Of a stretch of DNA of 64,000 nucleotides, positions 8,362-17,525 are shown one piece after another (the stretch's first letter is position 1; each line of letters starts with the position of its first letter). Both the position numbers and the translations under genes were made by a program. Source of the stretch: Polyangium jinanense (GTDB taxonomy: Bacteria > Myxococcota > Polyangia > Polyangiales > Polyangiaceae). The stretch spans positions 76,983 through 140,982 of the forward strand of contig NZ_JAGTJJ010000031.1 of NCBI RefSeq assembly GCF_028435365.1, written 5' to 3'. Under the pieces are notes generated by a model. It was not told the DNA's origin. It did no database searches and saw nothing but the letters and a program-made list of their open reading frames with translations.

Positions 8362-10245
8362 CTACCGACAGGCCGCCCGCGGCCGCGCCTCGCTCGTCGG
8401 CACGTCCTCGATCGTCACGTCGACGTTCTCCGTCTCCGCCTTCGGCTTCTCTGCGGACGGCGCGTGCAAGAGCGCTCGCACCTCCTCGCCCGACAGCGTC
8501 TCCACCTCGAGCAGCCGCCGCGCGATCCGTTCGAGCGCCGCGAAGTGCTCGTTGACGAGCGCCTTCGTCCGCGCCTCCGCGTCGGCGAGCAGCCGCCCCA
8601 CCTCGGCGTCCACGGCCCGCGCCGTCTCCTCGCTGTAGTCGTAGCCGCCGCGCTCGAACGTCACGCTTCGCCGCGGATCGAACGACGCGAGCCCCATCGA
8701 CGCGCCGCCCATCCCGAGCTCGCGCACCATGCGCCGCGCGATGTCCGTCGCGTTCACGAGGTCGTCCTGCGCGCCCGTCGACGCGTCGCCGAACGTCCGC
8801 TGCTCCGCCACGCGCCCGCCGAGCAGCACCACGAGCCGATCGAGGATCTCCTGCCGGCTCATCAGGTACCGATCCTCGCGCGGCTTCTGCAGCGTGTAGC
8901 CGAGCGCGCCGATCCCGCGCGGAACGATCGACACCTTCCGCACCGGATCCTGCGTCGGCAAGAGCTCCGCCGCGATCGCGTGCCCCGCCTCGTGGTACGC
9001 CACGACCACCCGCTCGTGCGCGCCGAGCCGACGGCTCTTCCGCTCGAGCCCCGCGATCACGCGCTCGATCGCCTCCTCGAGATCCGTCTTGCTCACCGCG
9101 GTCGCGTGCCTGCGCGCCGCGAGCAGCGCCGCCTCGTTGAGCAGGTTCGCGAGGTCCGCGCCCACGAGCCCTGTTGTCTGCGCGGCCATGTCGTCGAGGT
9201 TCACGTCCGGGCCGAGCAGCACCCGGCGGGCGTGCACCTCCAGGATCTCGCGCCGCTCCCGGAGGTCCGGCCGATCGACGTAGACGCGCCGATCGAAGCG
9301 CCCGGCGCGCGTGAGCGCCGGGTCGAGGATCTCGGGGCGGTTCGTCGCGGCGATCACCACGAGGCCCGTCGCGCCGTCGAAGCCGTCCATCTCCGTGAGG
9401 AGCTGGTTCAGCGTCTGCTCGCGCTCGTCGTTGCCGCCGATCGGCCCGGCCGCGCCGCGCGCCTTGCCGACCGCGTCGAGCTCGTCGACGAACAGGATCG
9501 CGGCCGGCTTCTCGCGCGCCTGGGCGAAGAGGTCGCGCACGCGCGCCGCGCCCACGCCGACGAACATCTCCACGAACTCCGAGCCGCAGATGCTGAAGAA
9601 CGGCACGTTCGCCTCGCCGGCCACGGCCCGCGCGAGCAGCGTCTTGCCCGTTCCGGGGGGCCCCACGAGCAAGCACCCCTTCGGGATGCGCCCGCCGAGC
9701 CTGCGATAGCGCTCCGGGGCCTTCAGGAACTCGACGATCTCGGTGAGCTCCGCTTTCGCCTCGTGGCTGCCGGCCACGTCGCGGAACGTGATCGGCGCAC
9801 CCTTGTCCACGTAGAGCCGCGCCTTGTGTTTGCCGAAGTTCAGCGCGGGGTTCGTGATGTTCGGCGTCGGCGCCTTGCGCGACATCGAGCCCACGAGCAG
9901 GAGCACGCCCACGAGCGGAAGCGCCCAGAGCAGCATCATGGACAGCGACGGCCCGCCGTCGGAGACCCGGGTGTACGGGACGTCCTTCGCGTCGAGCGTC
10001 GCGAGCAGGGCGGTCTCGGCTCCCTCGATACGCCCGGTCCGGAACGTCTGCGACGTGCCGACGGGCGCGTTCGGCGCCGTGCGCCCGATGTACGTATCCC
10101 CTTTGATCTGCACCTCGGTGAGCACGCCTTGCTCGGCCATGTCCCGGAACCGAGCGTAAGGAATTCGCTCTTCGCTCCCCTCGAGCGAGCCGAGCAGGAG
10201 CACCGCGCCCACGACGAGCAGGATGTAAACCCAGAACGATCGCAT
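8362..10245 (-). CDS. ftsH: ATP-dependent zinc metalloprotease FtsH
   Basis: A 627-residue membrane-bound AAA protease that degrades unassembled or damaged membrane proteins. The start [10 protein letters not shown] places the first transmembrane helix at 4-20; a second lies at about 100-118 after a small periplasmic domain. Walker A GPPGTGKT is at 195-202, followed by FVDELDAVG (Walker B) and the second region of homology [20 protein letters not shown]. The zinc site is HEAGH with a distal acidic ligand in NATDIA. It shares a 134-bp divergent intergenic region with the lipoprotein gene at 10380. Confidence 0.95.
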   Translation of the reverse strand: MRSFWVYILLVVGAVLLLGSLEGSEERIPYARFRDMAEQGVLTEVQIKGDTYIGRTAPNAPVGTSQTFRTGRIEGAETALLATLDAKDVPYTRVSDGGPSLSMMLLWALPLVGVLLLVGSMSRKAPTPNITNPALNFGKHKARLYVDKGAPITFRDVAGSHEAKAELTEIVEFLKAPERYRRLGGRIPKGCLLVGPPGTGKTLLARAVAGEANVPFFSICGSEFVEMFVGVGAARVRDLFAQAREKPAAILFVDELDAVGKARGAAGPIGGNDEREQTLNQLLTEMDGFDGATGLVVIAATNRPEILDPALTRAGRFDRRVYVDRPDLRERREILEVHARRVLLGPDVNLDDMAAQTTGLVGADLANLLNEAALLAARRHATAVSKTDLEEAIERVIAGLERKSRRLGAHERVVVAYHEAGHAIAAELLPTQDPVRKVSIVPRGIGALGYTLQKPREDRYLMSRQEILDRLVVLLGGRVAEQRTFGDASTGAQDDLVNATDIARRMVRELGMGGASMGLASFDPRRSVTFERGGYDYSEETARAVDAEVGRLLADAEARTKALVNEHFAALERIARRLLEVETLSGEEVRALLHAPSAEKPKAETENVDVTIEDVPTSEARPRAACR

Positions 10246-10379
10246 TGGTTTCCGCCCCGTGCGACCTGCCTGCACGCGCTTTGCCAACGGCGATCGGCCT
10301 GGCAAGGACCTCGGTCCGTGCACCGACGTACCGGCGAGGATGGACAGGCCAAAAGGAGCGAGCGTACGCTTCTCCGTCC

Positions 10380-10922
10380 ATGAACGGTCGCTCCCTGCTC
10401 TCCACGCTCGCCGCGCCCGCGCTCGCCACGACGTTCGCAACGCTCCTCTCGCTCGCGGCCCTCGGCTGCGGCGCCTCCACCCCGCCGCCCGAGGACGCCA
10501 CGAGCAAGAACGACTCTGCCCCGGACGACGGGGCGAGCGAGCCGCACGAGGCCACGACGGAGCCCACGGCACCCGAGCCGAAGCCGCTCTCGCACGGCGC
10601 GAAGAAGATCACCGACGAGGGCGCCGCCAACGACTACACGCTGACGGAGAAGGACTGCATCGAGCTCGGCAAGCAGTACGTCGCGGTGCAGCGCGCAGAC
10701 CAGATCGCCGGGCTCGACAAGAGGCTCACGGACAAACAGCGCGAGCAGGCTGTGAAGAACATCGACGCGGTGGTCGGCAAGATGGGCGAGCCGTGGGCGA
10801 ACGGCTGCATCGAGAGCCTCGTCGGCAAGGTGGCCGAGAGGAAGCGCCTCGAGTGCGCGATGGCCTCGAAGAGCGTGAAGGCGTTCGACGAGTGTCTCAA
10901 CGGGGAGAACCCGCCGAAGTGA
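10380..10922 (+). CDS. hypothetical lipoprotein
   Basis: A 180-residue protein with a lipoprotein signal ending in LAALGCG at about residue 32. An acidic, Pro/Thr-rich linker follows, then a helical C-terminal half beginning YTLTEKDCIELGKQYV with paired cysteines (ANGCIES, LECAM, DECLNG). The start ATG at 10380 is the one that gives a signal peptide. It resembles a widespread myxobacterial lipoprotein type with a Cys-containing helical domain; the function is unknown. Confidence 0.7.
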   Translation: MNGRSLLSTLAAPALATTFATLLSLAALGCGASTPPPEDATSKNDSAPDDGASEPHEATTEPTAPEPKPLSHGAKKITDEGAANDYTLTEKDCIELGKQYVAVQRADQIAGLDKRLTDKQREQAVKNIDAVVGKMGEPWANGCIESLVGKVAERKRLECAMASKSVKAFDECLNGENPPK

Positions 10923-10927
10923 TCCGA

Positions 10928-10952
10928 GGGCGCGCCGTTCGCCCGCGCGCCC
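10928..10952. terminator. GC hairpin after the lipoprotein gene
   Basis: GGGCGCG (10928-10934) pairs with CGCGCCC (10946-10952) just after the stop at 10922. An A-rich stretch follows rather than a clean U-tract. Confidence 0.4.
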
Positions 10953-11054
10953 CGGAAAAACCCCGCGGAAAAACCGGGTTCGTCCGAGCAGACCTCGGCC
11001 GTGCACTTTCCCCTTGTTTCGCCGCTCCTCCGGGTGCTAGGTTTGTCCTTACCG

Positions 11055-11345
11055 ATGCACCCTCTCCTTGCCGACCCCTGGGTCGCGGCGCGCATCGACG
11101 CAGCCGTCGCCCCGTACCGCGGCCTCCTTCCCAGCGCGGACCTCGATTTCCTGCGGGATGAGCTCGCCGAGCGGCTCGCGACCGACGAGCACGCGGCGCG
11201 TGTCCTCCGCCGGGCTGCGCCGAGGCATGTCGAAGAGAGCGGCGAGGCGTTCATTGGTGCGGCCCTCGAAGGCGAGGATGCGCCCGAGACCCGGCGGGCC
11301 AGCGGCATTCGTTCTCGGCGAACTGGGTCCGGGGCCGGCGAGTGA
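11055..11345 (+). CDS. small hypothetical protein translationally coupled to a sigma factor
   Basis: A 96-residue acidic, helical protein (MHPLLADPWVAARID) whose stop overlaps the GTG of the following sigma factor in GTGA. The overlap implies coupled translation. No known domain is recognised. A small protein co-translated with a sigma factor could be a modulator such as an anti-sigma factor, but nothing in the sequence shows this. The last 20 residues are Arg/Gly/Ser-rich. Confidence 0.6.
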   Translation: MHPLLADPWVAARIDAAVAPYRGLLPSADLDFLRDELAERLATDEHAARVLRRAAPRHVEESGEAFIGAALEGEDAPETRRASGIRSRRTGSGAGE

Positions 11346-12007
11346 ACCTGCGCGTCGCTCCGTTCGGCGAAGACCCCGCGATCGAGCGCTACTACAACGA
11401 GGGACGGCCCGTGCTGGAGCATGTCCTGCGCTGGATGGAGCGCAGGCTCGGGAACATGGTCCCGCCCGAAGACATGCGCGCCTGTGCGCACGAAGGCCTG
11501 CTCGAAGCCGTGCGCACCTTCGATCCGACCCGCGCCTCGCTCCCCACGTACGTCGCGCGCAAGGTCCGCTGGGCCATCCTCGACGGCGTCAAGCGCGAGC
11601 GCCGCTCACGCCGGGCGCTCTCCCGCGCCACGGCCCTTCTCTGTGCCGAGCGTCTCTCCCTCGAGCTCGCCTCGGCCCCGGACGATGCGGGCTTCTCCGA
11701 GGACGACCACGTCTCCGCCCTCGATCGCCTCCTCGAAGCGCATGCTGCGGCGCTCGCGCTCGGCCTCGTCTCGGGCGCGGGCACGCCCGAGGAGCACACC
11801 TCGCGCGCCGAGATGGCACACGCCCTCCGCCATGCCATCGGCGCGCTCCCCGAACGCGAGCGCACGCTCGTCGAGCGGCACTACTTCCAGGGCGAGGATT
11901 TCGACGAGATCGCCGCGGACCTCGGCATCAGCAAGAGCTGGGCGAGTCGCCTGCACGCGCAGGCGATCCAGTCGCTCGCGACTGCGATCGCGGCCCGGAC
12001 GCGTTAG
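11342..12007 (+). CDS. sigma-70 family RNA polymerase sigma factor
   Basis: A 221-residue alternative sigma factor. Region 2 covers about residues 14-90 with RACAHEGLLEAVRTFDPTRASLPTYVARKVRWAILDGVKRERR, which holds the core-binding and -10 recognition helices. Region 4 near the C-terminus has LPERERTLVERHYFQGEDFDEIAADLGISKSWASRLHAQAI, a clear helix-turn-helix. The layout is nearer FliA/SigB-type factors than ECF factors because of the FDPTRA and YVARKVRWAILDG motifs. The start is the GTG overlapping the upstream gene. Confidence 0.85.
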   Translation: MNLRVAPFGEDPAIERYYNEGRPVLEHVLRWMERRLGNMVPPEDMRACAHEGLLEAVRTFDPTRASLPTYVARKVRWAILDGVKRERRSRRALSRATALLCAERLSLELASAPDDAGFSEDDHVSALDRLLEAHAAALALGLVSGAGTPEEHTSRAEMAHALRHAIGALPERERTLVERHYFQGEDFDEIAADLGISKSWASRLHAQAIQSLATAIAARTR

Positions 12008-12019
12008 AGCATCGATGTT

Positions 12020-12430
12020 CTAGCGCCGTGCCTTCAGGTACGGCGCCTTCTCGTCTTCGGTCACCGGCTCGACGAACAGCACCCGGTGGTCGCGTTTGCC
12101 GAAGCTCACGAGCCGCACGAAGATGTGGTCGAGCGCGACCGTGACCTCGCTTCGCTTGTGCTTCCAAAGGTTTGCCGCGTCCTGGAACGTCGGCACCTTC
12201 GGGTTGTAGGCGATCATGTGGTACTCGGGCCCTGCGGGCTCCGGGTAGTCGTCGACGTGGACGATCTTGTAGAGCCGGATGCCTCCACTCGACTCGGCGG
12301 CCGCAACGACGGCGCCCTCCACCAGGTCCTTCCCGTTGGGATCGGACGAGGCGGGGACGGACACGTCGCGGTTGCATGCGGCCACGGAGCCGAGGGCCAT
12401 GCACAGAACGAGCAGCGCGCGGCGGAGCAT
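12020..12430 (-). CDS. hypothetical lipoprotein
   Basis: A 136-residue protein convergent with the sigma factor gene. The start at 12430 gives a signal peptide with lipobox SVAACN. The mature part contains a small beta-rich domain (VVAAAESSGGIRLYKIVHVDDYPEP). No family was recognised. The start region faces the SDR gene across a 115-bp divergent gap. Confidence 0.65.
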   Translation of the reverse strand: MLRRALLVLCMALGSVAACNRDVSVPASSDPNGKDLVEGAVVAAAESSGGIRLYKIVHVDDYPEPAGPEYHMIAYNPKVPTFQDAANLWKHKRSEVTVALDHIFVRLVSFGKRDHRVLFVEPVTEDEKAPYLKARR

Positions 12431-12545
12431 GGCTCGGGAAATAACACCCGGCGCATCCGGTGCAAGCGTGGCCTTCCCGATCTCCATCGGCCCGTGTATC
12501 ACCCCGCTCCGAGGGCTCTTCGGCCCTCGTTCTCTGGAGGAGACC

Positions 12546-13310
12546 ATGCGACTCGAAGACACCAAGTTCATCGTCACCGGCGCCGCCTCGGGCCTCGGCC
12601 GTCATTACGCCTATCGCCTCGCGGAGGCGGGCGGACAGGTGGTCGCGGGCGACGTGAACGAGGCCGCGCTCGCCTCGCTCGCCGAGGAAGCCAAGGATCT
12701 CCGCGGCAAAATTCACCCGAAGCGCATCGACGTCGGCAGCGAGGCCGAGGTCTCCGCGTTCGTCGACTTCGCGCACGAGGCCATGGGCGGCTTGAACGGC
12801 CTCGTCAACAACGCCGGCATCCTGCGCGACGGCCTGCTCGTGAAGAAGGACCGCACGACGGGCGCGATCACGAAGCTTTCGGCCCAGCAGTGGCAGGCCG
12901 TCATCGACGTCAACCTCACCGGCGCGACCTACATGGTCCGCGACGTCGTCGCCAAGATGGCGGCAAGCGGCGAAAAGGGCGTCATCGTCAACATCAGCTC
13001 GATCGCGCGCCATGGAAACCGTGGACAGTCGAACTACAGCGCCGCGAAGGCCGCACTTGCCACCAACACCAAGACCTGGGCCCTCGAGTTCGCGCCGTTT
13101 GGCATCCGCGTCGGCTGTGTCGCGCCGGGCATGGTCGAGACGCCCATGACCCAGGGCATGAACCAGAAGGCCAAGGACGCCCTCGTCGCCGCGATTCCCG
13201 TCGGCCGCATCGGCCTGCCCGAGGACCTCTGGCTCGCGGTCCGTTTCGTCATCGAGTGCGAGTATTTCAACGGCCGCACCATCGACGTCGACGGCGGCCT
13301 CGCCATGTGA
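12546..13310 (+). CDS. short-chain dehydrogenase/reductase
   Basis: A 254-residue NAD(P)-dependent oxidoreductase. TGAASGLGRHYA (11-22) is the Rossmann glycine motif, NNAGILRD (88-95) follows, and the catalytic set is Ser151/152, Tyr164 and Lys168 in SNYSAAK. The closing VAPGMVETPM and VDGGLAM are typical. The sequence resembles 3-hydroxyacyl-CoA dehydrogenase or acetoacetyl-CoA reductase-like SDRs, so a role in fatty acid metabolism is likely but not proven. The start ATG at 12546 is preceded by the strong ribosome-binding sequence GGAGGAG, so the longer upstream frame is not used. Confidence 0.85.
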   Translation: MRLEDTKFIVTGAASGLGRHYAYRLAEAGGQVVAGDVNEAALASLAEEAKDLRGKIHPKRIDVGSEAEVSAFVDFAHEAMGGLNGLVNNAGILRDGLLVKKDRTTGAITKLSAQQWQAVIDVNLTGATYMVRDVVAKMAASGEKGVIVNISSIARHGNRGQSNYSAAKAALATNTKTWALEFAPFGIRVGCVAPGMVETPMTQGMNQKAKDALVAAIPVGRIGLPEDLWLAVRFVIECEYFNGRTIDVDGGLAM

Positions 13311-13361
13311 CCCCTCCGCCTCGAACAGACGGCCGATCCTTGCGAACGGGGTTGACCCTGA

Positions 13362-13388
13362 TGATGTTGAAAGCTATTCTCAACATCA
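13362..13388. promoter_or_regulatory. Fur-box-like operator upstream of bfd
   Basis: Nine-bp perfect arms TGATGTTGA (13362-13370) and TCAACATCA (13380-13388) flank a 9-nt centre. Inside it, 13368-13382 matches the 7-1-7 Fur consensus TGATAAT-N-ATTATCA at 11 of 14 positions by my alignment. It lies 28 bp upstream of bfd, where iron-dependent repression is expected. Confidence 0.6.
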
Positions 13389-13416
13389 ACAGGACGCCGG
13401 ACGGTCGGAAGCACCT

Positions 13417-13662
13417 ATGTACGTCTGCATCTGTGAGGCGGTATCGGAGCAGGACATCTTGGACCTCGTGGGCGCTGGTGCCTCGACGGCCCATGAGGTC
13501 ATGGAAAAGACGCGGGCTGGCACGCGATGCGGCTCGTGTCGGGCGACCGTGAAGTCCCTCGTCGAGGGGGACGGACCGGTCTCGACGGAATGCGCCGATT
13601 CCGCCCCGACGTGCGGGGTTCGTCGGTTGCGCATGATTCGATCCGCTTCGTCGGCGGCTTGA
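13417..13662 (+). CDS. bfd: bacterioferritin-associated ferredoxin-like protein
   Basis: An 81-residue BFD-like [2Fe-2S] protein. MYVCICEAVSEQDI supplies Cys4 and Cys6, and GTRCGSCRA supplies Cys38 and Cys41, the family cluster ligands. In known systems Bfd reduces bacterioferritin haem so that stored iron is released. The bacterioferritin gene follows 195 bp downstream, which supports that role. The last 25 residues (with ECADSAPTCG) extend beyond the usual length of about 64. A Fur-like operator lies directly upstream. Confidence 0.85.
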   Translation: MYVCICEAVSEQDILDLVGAGASTAHEVMEKTRAGTRCGSCRATVKSLVEGDGPVSTECADSAPTCGVRRLRMIRSASSAA

Positions 13663-13856
13663 CGGTTCGGCTCGGCTCGTTCGGTTCTCGATATTGGTTT
13701 TCGACATCTCCAGCGTTACGTGCGCGCGGCTGCGTTTGTCGCGTGCTGGGGGGTGTTTTGTATCGAGAGCCTGCCCATTTTTCCGATAGCGTGCTAGGCG
13801 GACATCGCGGCGACCGTATCGCCGGAGCCGTAACCCTTGCAGGCTAGAGGTCTTCC

Positions 13857-14336
13857 ATGAAGGGCGACAGAGACGTCATCCACGCGCTGAACGAGGTGCT
13901 CGCCGCCGAGCTCGTGGCGATCAACCAGTATTTCATGCACGCCAAGATGTGCGAGAACTGGGGATATCTGGCGCTCGCCGCGCGCAGCCGTGACGAATCG
14001 ATCGACGAGATGCGCCATGCCGAGGCGATCATGCAGCGCATCCTCTTCCTCGAAGGACTGCCGAACCTGCAGCGTCTCGACAAGCTGAACGTGGGCCAGA
14101 CCGTGCCCGAGCAGTTCAAGAGCGATCTCGATCTCGAGTACGCGGCCGTCACCCGACTGAACAGCTCGATCGCTCTCTGTCGTGAGAAGGGTGACCACAC
14201 GAGCGAATCCTTGCTCCGAAGCATCCTGGCTGGCGAGGAAGAGCACATCGACTGGCTCGAAACACAGCTCGATTTGCTTCAGAAGCTGGGCGAACCGCTC
14301 TACCTTTCGCAGCAGCTCTCGCACCACAAGAGCTGA
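13857..14336 (+). CDS. bfr: bacterioferritin
   Basis: A 159-residue iron-storage subunit. The ferroxidase ligands are all in canonical positions: Glu18, Glu51, His54, Glu94, Glu127 and His130. The haem-binding Met52 (DEMRHAE) is present, marking it as a true bacterioferritin rather than a ferritin. Such proteins assemble 24-mers that oxidise and store iron in the cytoplasm. It is paired with bfd upstream and followed by a strong hairpin. Confidence 0.95.
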   Translation: MKGDRDVIHALNEVLAAELVAINQYFMHAKMCENWGYLALAARSRDESIDEMRHAEAIMQRILFLEGLPNLQRLDKLNVGQTVPEQFKSDLDLEYAAVTRLNSSIALCREKGDHTSESLLRSILAGEEEHIDWLETQLDLLQKLGEPLYLSQQLSHHKS

Positions 14337-14364
14337 CGAGCGGGCCAATCGTGGCGATGATAGG

Positions 14365-14400
14365 GTCGCGCGGCACCAGGTAGCTGGCTGTCCGCGCGAC
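14365..14400. terminator. hairpin terminator after bfr
   Basis: GTCGCGCGG (14365-14373) pairs perfectly with CCGCGCGAC (14392-14400), and CCAG/CTGG pairs inside it. It begins 28 bp after the bfr stop and precedes the NtrC-type gene. Confidence 0.6.
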
Positions 14401-14446
14401 ACGCTCTCACGTGCACAAGGCCCCCAGACGGAGGCCGGGGGAATCC

Positions 14447-15805
14447 ATGGCGAAGATTCTCGTCGTCGATGATCAGCGCAACATGCGCACGACGCTCGCG
14501 ATGATGCTGCGAAGCGCGGGCTACGAAGTCGACGAGGCGAGCGACGGAAAAGAAGGCGCAGATCGGGGCTCGAAGGGCGCATACGACCTTGTGCTCACTG
14601 ATCTGCGCATGGGCGGTAACGACGGCATCGGCGTCCTGCGTTCGGTCAAAGAGACGCACGCGATGACCGAGGTCATCGTGATGACCGCGTACGGCACAAT
14701 CGAGAGCGCCGTCGAGGCCATGCGCCTCGGCGCCTTCGATTACATCCAGAAGCCCTTCACGGAGCAGGAGCTGCTCGTGAAGGTCGAGCGCGCGATCGCG
14801 AACCGCAGGCTCACGGGCCAGGTCTCGCTCTTCGCGACCGAGTTCCGCGAGCGATACAAGTTCGAGAACATCATCGGCCGCTCGCACGCGATCCGCGAGG
14901 TGCTCGCGCGCATCGTGCGCGTCGCGCCCACGGACGCGACGGTGCTCATCACGGGCGAGAGCGGCACGGGCAAGGAGCTCGTGGCCAAGGCGATCCACGC
15001 GAACTCGAAGCGTGCCGATCGTCCCTTCGTCCCCGTCAACTGCGCGGCCATCAGCGAGACGCTCCTCGAGAGCGAGCTCTTCGGCCATGCGCGAGGGTCC
15101 TTCACGGGCGCGGTCTCGGCGCGCAAGGGCCTCTTCGAGGAGGCCGACGGCGGCACGTTCTTCTTCGACGAGATCGCCGAGACGCCGCTGACCTTCCAGG
15201 CGAAGCTCCTCCGCGCGATCCAGGAGAACGAGATCCGCCGCGTCGGCGAGAACAAGCCGATCCGGGTCGACGTGCGCATCATCGCCGCGACGAACCAGGA
15301 CCTCCTGACCTCCGTCGCCGAGCGTCGCTTCCGGCAGGACCTCTACTACCGCCTCAACGTGGCGCGGTTCATCCTGCCGCCCTTGCGCGAGCGTCGCGAG
15401 GACATCCCGGTCCTCTTCGAGTTCTTCCTCGACAAGTACAACCGCAAGATGAGCGCCAAGGCGCGCGTCGCCGACGGCGTGCTCGAGGCGGTCTCGGGCT
15501 ACGAGTTCCCGGGCAACATCCGCGAGCTCGAGAACCTCGTCGAGCAGGCCGTCGCGCTCTCGGGCGGCGGCATCATCACGATCGACGACCTCGGCCTCAC
15601 GCCCGGTCCTTCGCAGAAGACGGCCCCGACAAGCGGCGGCCGCGCCCTCGCCGACGTGGTCGACTCCGCCGAACGTCAAGCCATCGAGGTGGCGCTGCGC
15701 GAGTGCGACGGCAGCCGCGAGCGCGCCGCCGAGGTGCTCGGCATCAGCGCCACCACGCTCTGGCGCAAGATGACACGCCTGGCGATCACCTATCCCCCCG
15801 CCTGA
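14447..15805 (+). CDS. sigma-54-dependent NtrC-type response regulator
   Basis: A 452-residue activator. Its receiver domain (about 1-120) has Asp52 in LVLTDLRM as phosphoacceptor and Lys102. The AAA+ sigma-54 activation domain has Walker A GESGTGKE (170-177) and the sigma-54 contact loop GSFTGA (217-222), a Ser variant of the usual GAFTGA. Walker B GGTFFFDE and R-fingers are present. The C-terminal Fis-type helix-turn-helix is ERAAEVLGISATTLWRKM. The start MAKILVVDD at 14447 is chosen over an upstream in-frame ATG. No histidine kinase is adjacent, so the signal is unknown. Such regulators are numerous in myxobacteria. Confidence 0.92.
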   Translation: MAKILVVDDQRNMRTTLAMMLRSAGYEVDEASDGKEGADRGSKGAYDLVLTDLRMGGNDGIGVLRSVKETHAMTEVIVMTAYGTIESAVEAMRLGAFDYIQKPFTEQELLVKVERAIANRRLTGQVSLFATEFRERYKFENIIGRSHAIREVLARIVRVAPTDATVLITGESGTGKELVAKAIHANSKRADRPFVPVNCAAISETLLESELFGHARGSFTGAVSARKGLFEEADGGTFFFDEIAETPLTFQAKLLRAIQENEIRRVGENKPIRVDVRIIAATNQDLLTSVAERRFRQDLYYRLNVARFILPPLRERREDIPVLFEFFLDKYNRKMSAKARVADGVLEAVSGYEFPGNIRELENLVEQAVALSGGGIITIDDLGLTPGPSQKTAPTSGGRALADVVDSAERQAIEVALRECDGSRERAAEVLGISATTLWRKMTRLAITYPPA

Positions 15806-15840
15806 ACCCCGCCCAACCCCCGGATTCCGCCCCCGAGACA

Positions 15841-15874
15841 TTGCAGATCTGCAAGGTGTTCCACGGAGCACCTT
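15841..15874. promoter_or_regulatory. 14-bp palindrome followed by a hairpin
   Basis: TTGCAGATCTGCAA (15841-15854) is a perfect palindrome. AAGGTG (15853-15858) then pairs with CACCTT (15869-15874). It lies 35 bp after the NtrC-type gene and about 190 bp before the next response regulator. It could be an operator or the first gene's terminator. Confidence 0.4.
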
Positions 15875-16046
15875 TCCGACATGCAATGTTCGAGGCGAAA
15901 ATCATCTGCCCCGGATGATGCGTTGCGGCGTCGATCACCGCAGGTTTTCCGCGGGATCCACTGATGGAACGCGCGTTGCTTTGAAAAACGGCAAAGACGA
16001 ACCCGAGCGCTTTCGTGTCGGCGTCGTCTCCGAAGGGGTCCTTCCC

Positions 16047-16424
16047 ATGCCGCGCGTGTTGATCGTCGACGACGAGGAGAATCAACGCAAGACGCTCTCC
16101 ATTGGCCTTCGGCTGGAGGGCTTCGAGGTCCTCGGCGCGGCCTCCGGGGAAGAGGCGCTGCGCTTGCTCGCCGAGAAGCCCGTCGACGTTGCGATGGTCG
16201 ACCTGATGCTTCCAGGCATGAGTGGTCTGGACCTCGTGCGTCAGATTCGCCGCATGTTCCCGAACGTGCGCGTCTACCTCGCGAGCGCCTACCACCTCTC
16301 CTCGCGCCAGATGGAGCGCGCCGACTGCGGCGCCGCCGGCTTCATCCCCAAGCCCTACGCCCTCTCCGAGCTCAGCCGCCTCTTGCAGAGCAAGACGCCG
16401 GCTCCGGCGCAAGTCGCGTGCTAA
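16047..16424 (+). CDS. single-domain response regulator
   Basis: A 125-residue receiver domain without an output domain. The acidic pair is in VLIVDDEE, the phosphoacceptor Asp in AMVDLMLPGMSG, and the conserved Lys in FIPKPYALSEL. Such proteins act through protein contacts, like CheY. It starts at the ATG at 16047, where the receiver begins, and ends 9 bp before queA, so it may be co-transcribed with queA-tgt although no functional link is known. Confidence 0.88.
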   Translation: MPRVLIVDDEENQRKTLSIGLRLEGFEVLGAASGEEALRLLAEKPVDVAMVDLMLPGMSGLDLVRQIRRMFPNVRVYLASAYHLSSRQMERADCGAAGFIPKPYALSELSRLLQSKTPAPAQVAC

Positions 16425-16433
16425 CAGGCGCGC

Positions 16434-17525
16434 GTGCGCCGCGACCTTCTCACGTACGAACTCCCGCCCGAGCTCATCGCCGCGCATCCGTCCGCGGATC
16501 GTGAAAGCGCGCGCCTGCTCGTCGTCGACGACGAGCCCGGCCGCCTCGAACACGCCTTCATCCGCGACCTGCCCGACCGCTTGCCTGAAGGCGCGCTCGT
16601 CGTCGTCAACGACACCCGCGTCCTGCCCGCACGGCTCCTCGGCCGCAAGACCACGAGCGGCGGCAAGGTCGAGATCTTCCTCGTTCGGAAGGTCGCGGAG
16701 ACGCACGTCGAGCGCAGCGGCCAGCGCCTCCCCGCCGAGCGATGGCGCGCCCTCGGTCGCTCCTCCAAACCCCTTCGTGAAGGCGCCGAGATCACGATCG
16801 ACGGCCCTGTCTCGCTCGTCGCGCGCATCGAAGGCAAGGACCCCGAAGGCCTTTTCGACGTCGTCCTCTTCTCGCCCGAGGGCCGCTCCGTCCCCGATGC
16901 CGTCGAGGCCGCCGGCCACGTCCCGCTCCCGCCGTACATCCGCCGCGACGACGACGCCACGGACCGCGCGCGTTATCAGACCGTCTACGCCCGCGAGCCC
17001 GGCGCCGTCGCCGCGCCGACCGCGGGCCTGCACCTGACCGAGACCTTGATCGAGCGGTTTTCCGCGCGCGGGATGGAGCTTGCGCGGGTCACGTTGCACG
17101 TCGGGCTTGGCACGTTCCAGCCGGTGACAGTGTCCGATCTCGATGATCACCCGATGCACGCCGAGGCCTACCGCGTGCCGCCCGAGACGGCCGAGGCCGT
17201 GGCCCGCGCGCGTCTGAAAGGACGGGAGATCGTGGCGATCGGGACGACCAGCGTGCGCGCCCTGGAGAGCGCCGCGGACCCCGAGCGCGAGGGCCACGTC
17301 GTCGCGCGGGAAGGGGAGACGCGCCTTTTGATCCAGCCGGGCTATCGCTTTCGCGTGGTCGATCGGCTGCTGACGAATTTTCACCTGCCGGAGTCGACAC
17401 TGCTCGCACTTGTCGGCGCCTTCGCGGGCCTGCCGCGTGTCCTCGAGAGTTACCGCGTCGCGATCGAGGAGAGGTACCGGTTTTACTCGTACGGCGACGC
17501 GATGCTTCTGAGGAGACAACGATGA
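16434..17525 (+). CDS. queA: S-adenosylmethionine:tRNA ribosyltransferase-isomerase
   Basis: A 363-residue enzyme that builds epoxyqueuosine on tRNA by transferring the ribosyl part of SAM. It begins RRDLLTYELPPELIAAHP and contains LVVVNDTRVLPARL, VAAPTAGLHLT and ARVTLHVGLGTF, all QueA signatures. It starts with GTG at 16434. The last four bases overlap tgt (ATGA), so the two queuosine genes form a coupled operon. Confidence 0.93.
   Translation: MRRDLLTYELPPELIAAHPSADRESARLLVVDDEPGRLEHAFIRDLPDRLPEGALVVVNDTRVLPARLLGRKTTSGGKVEIFLVRKVAETHVERSGQRLPAERWRALGRSSKPLREGAEITIDGPVSLVARIEGKDPEGLFDVVLFSPEGRSVPDAVEAAGHVPLPPYIRRDDDATDRARYQTVYAREPGAVAAPTAGLHLTETLIERFSARGMELARVTLHVGLGTFQPVTVSDLDDHPMHAEAYRVPPETAEAVARARLKGREIVAIGTTSVRALESAADPEREGHVVAREGETRLLIQPGYRFRVVDRLLTNFHLPESTLLALVGAFAGLPRVLESYRVAIEERYRFYSYGDAMLLRRQR

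Noticed and set aside
7355..10630. A 1091-codon frame antisense to ftsH and neighbours
   Set aside because: It overlaps four well-supported genes (lepB, the Uma2 gene, ftsH and the lipoprotein gene) and has no protein features; high GC makes such frames common.
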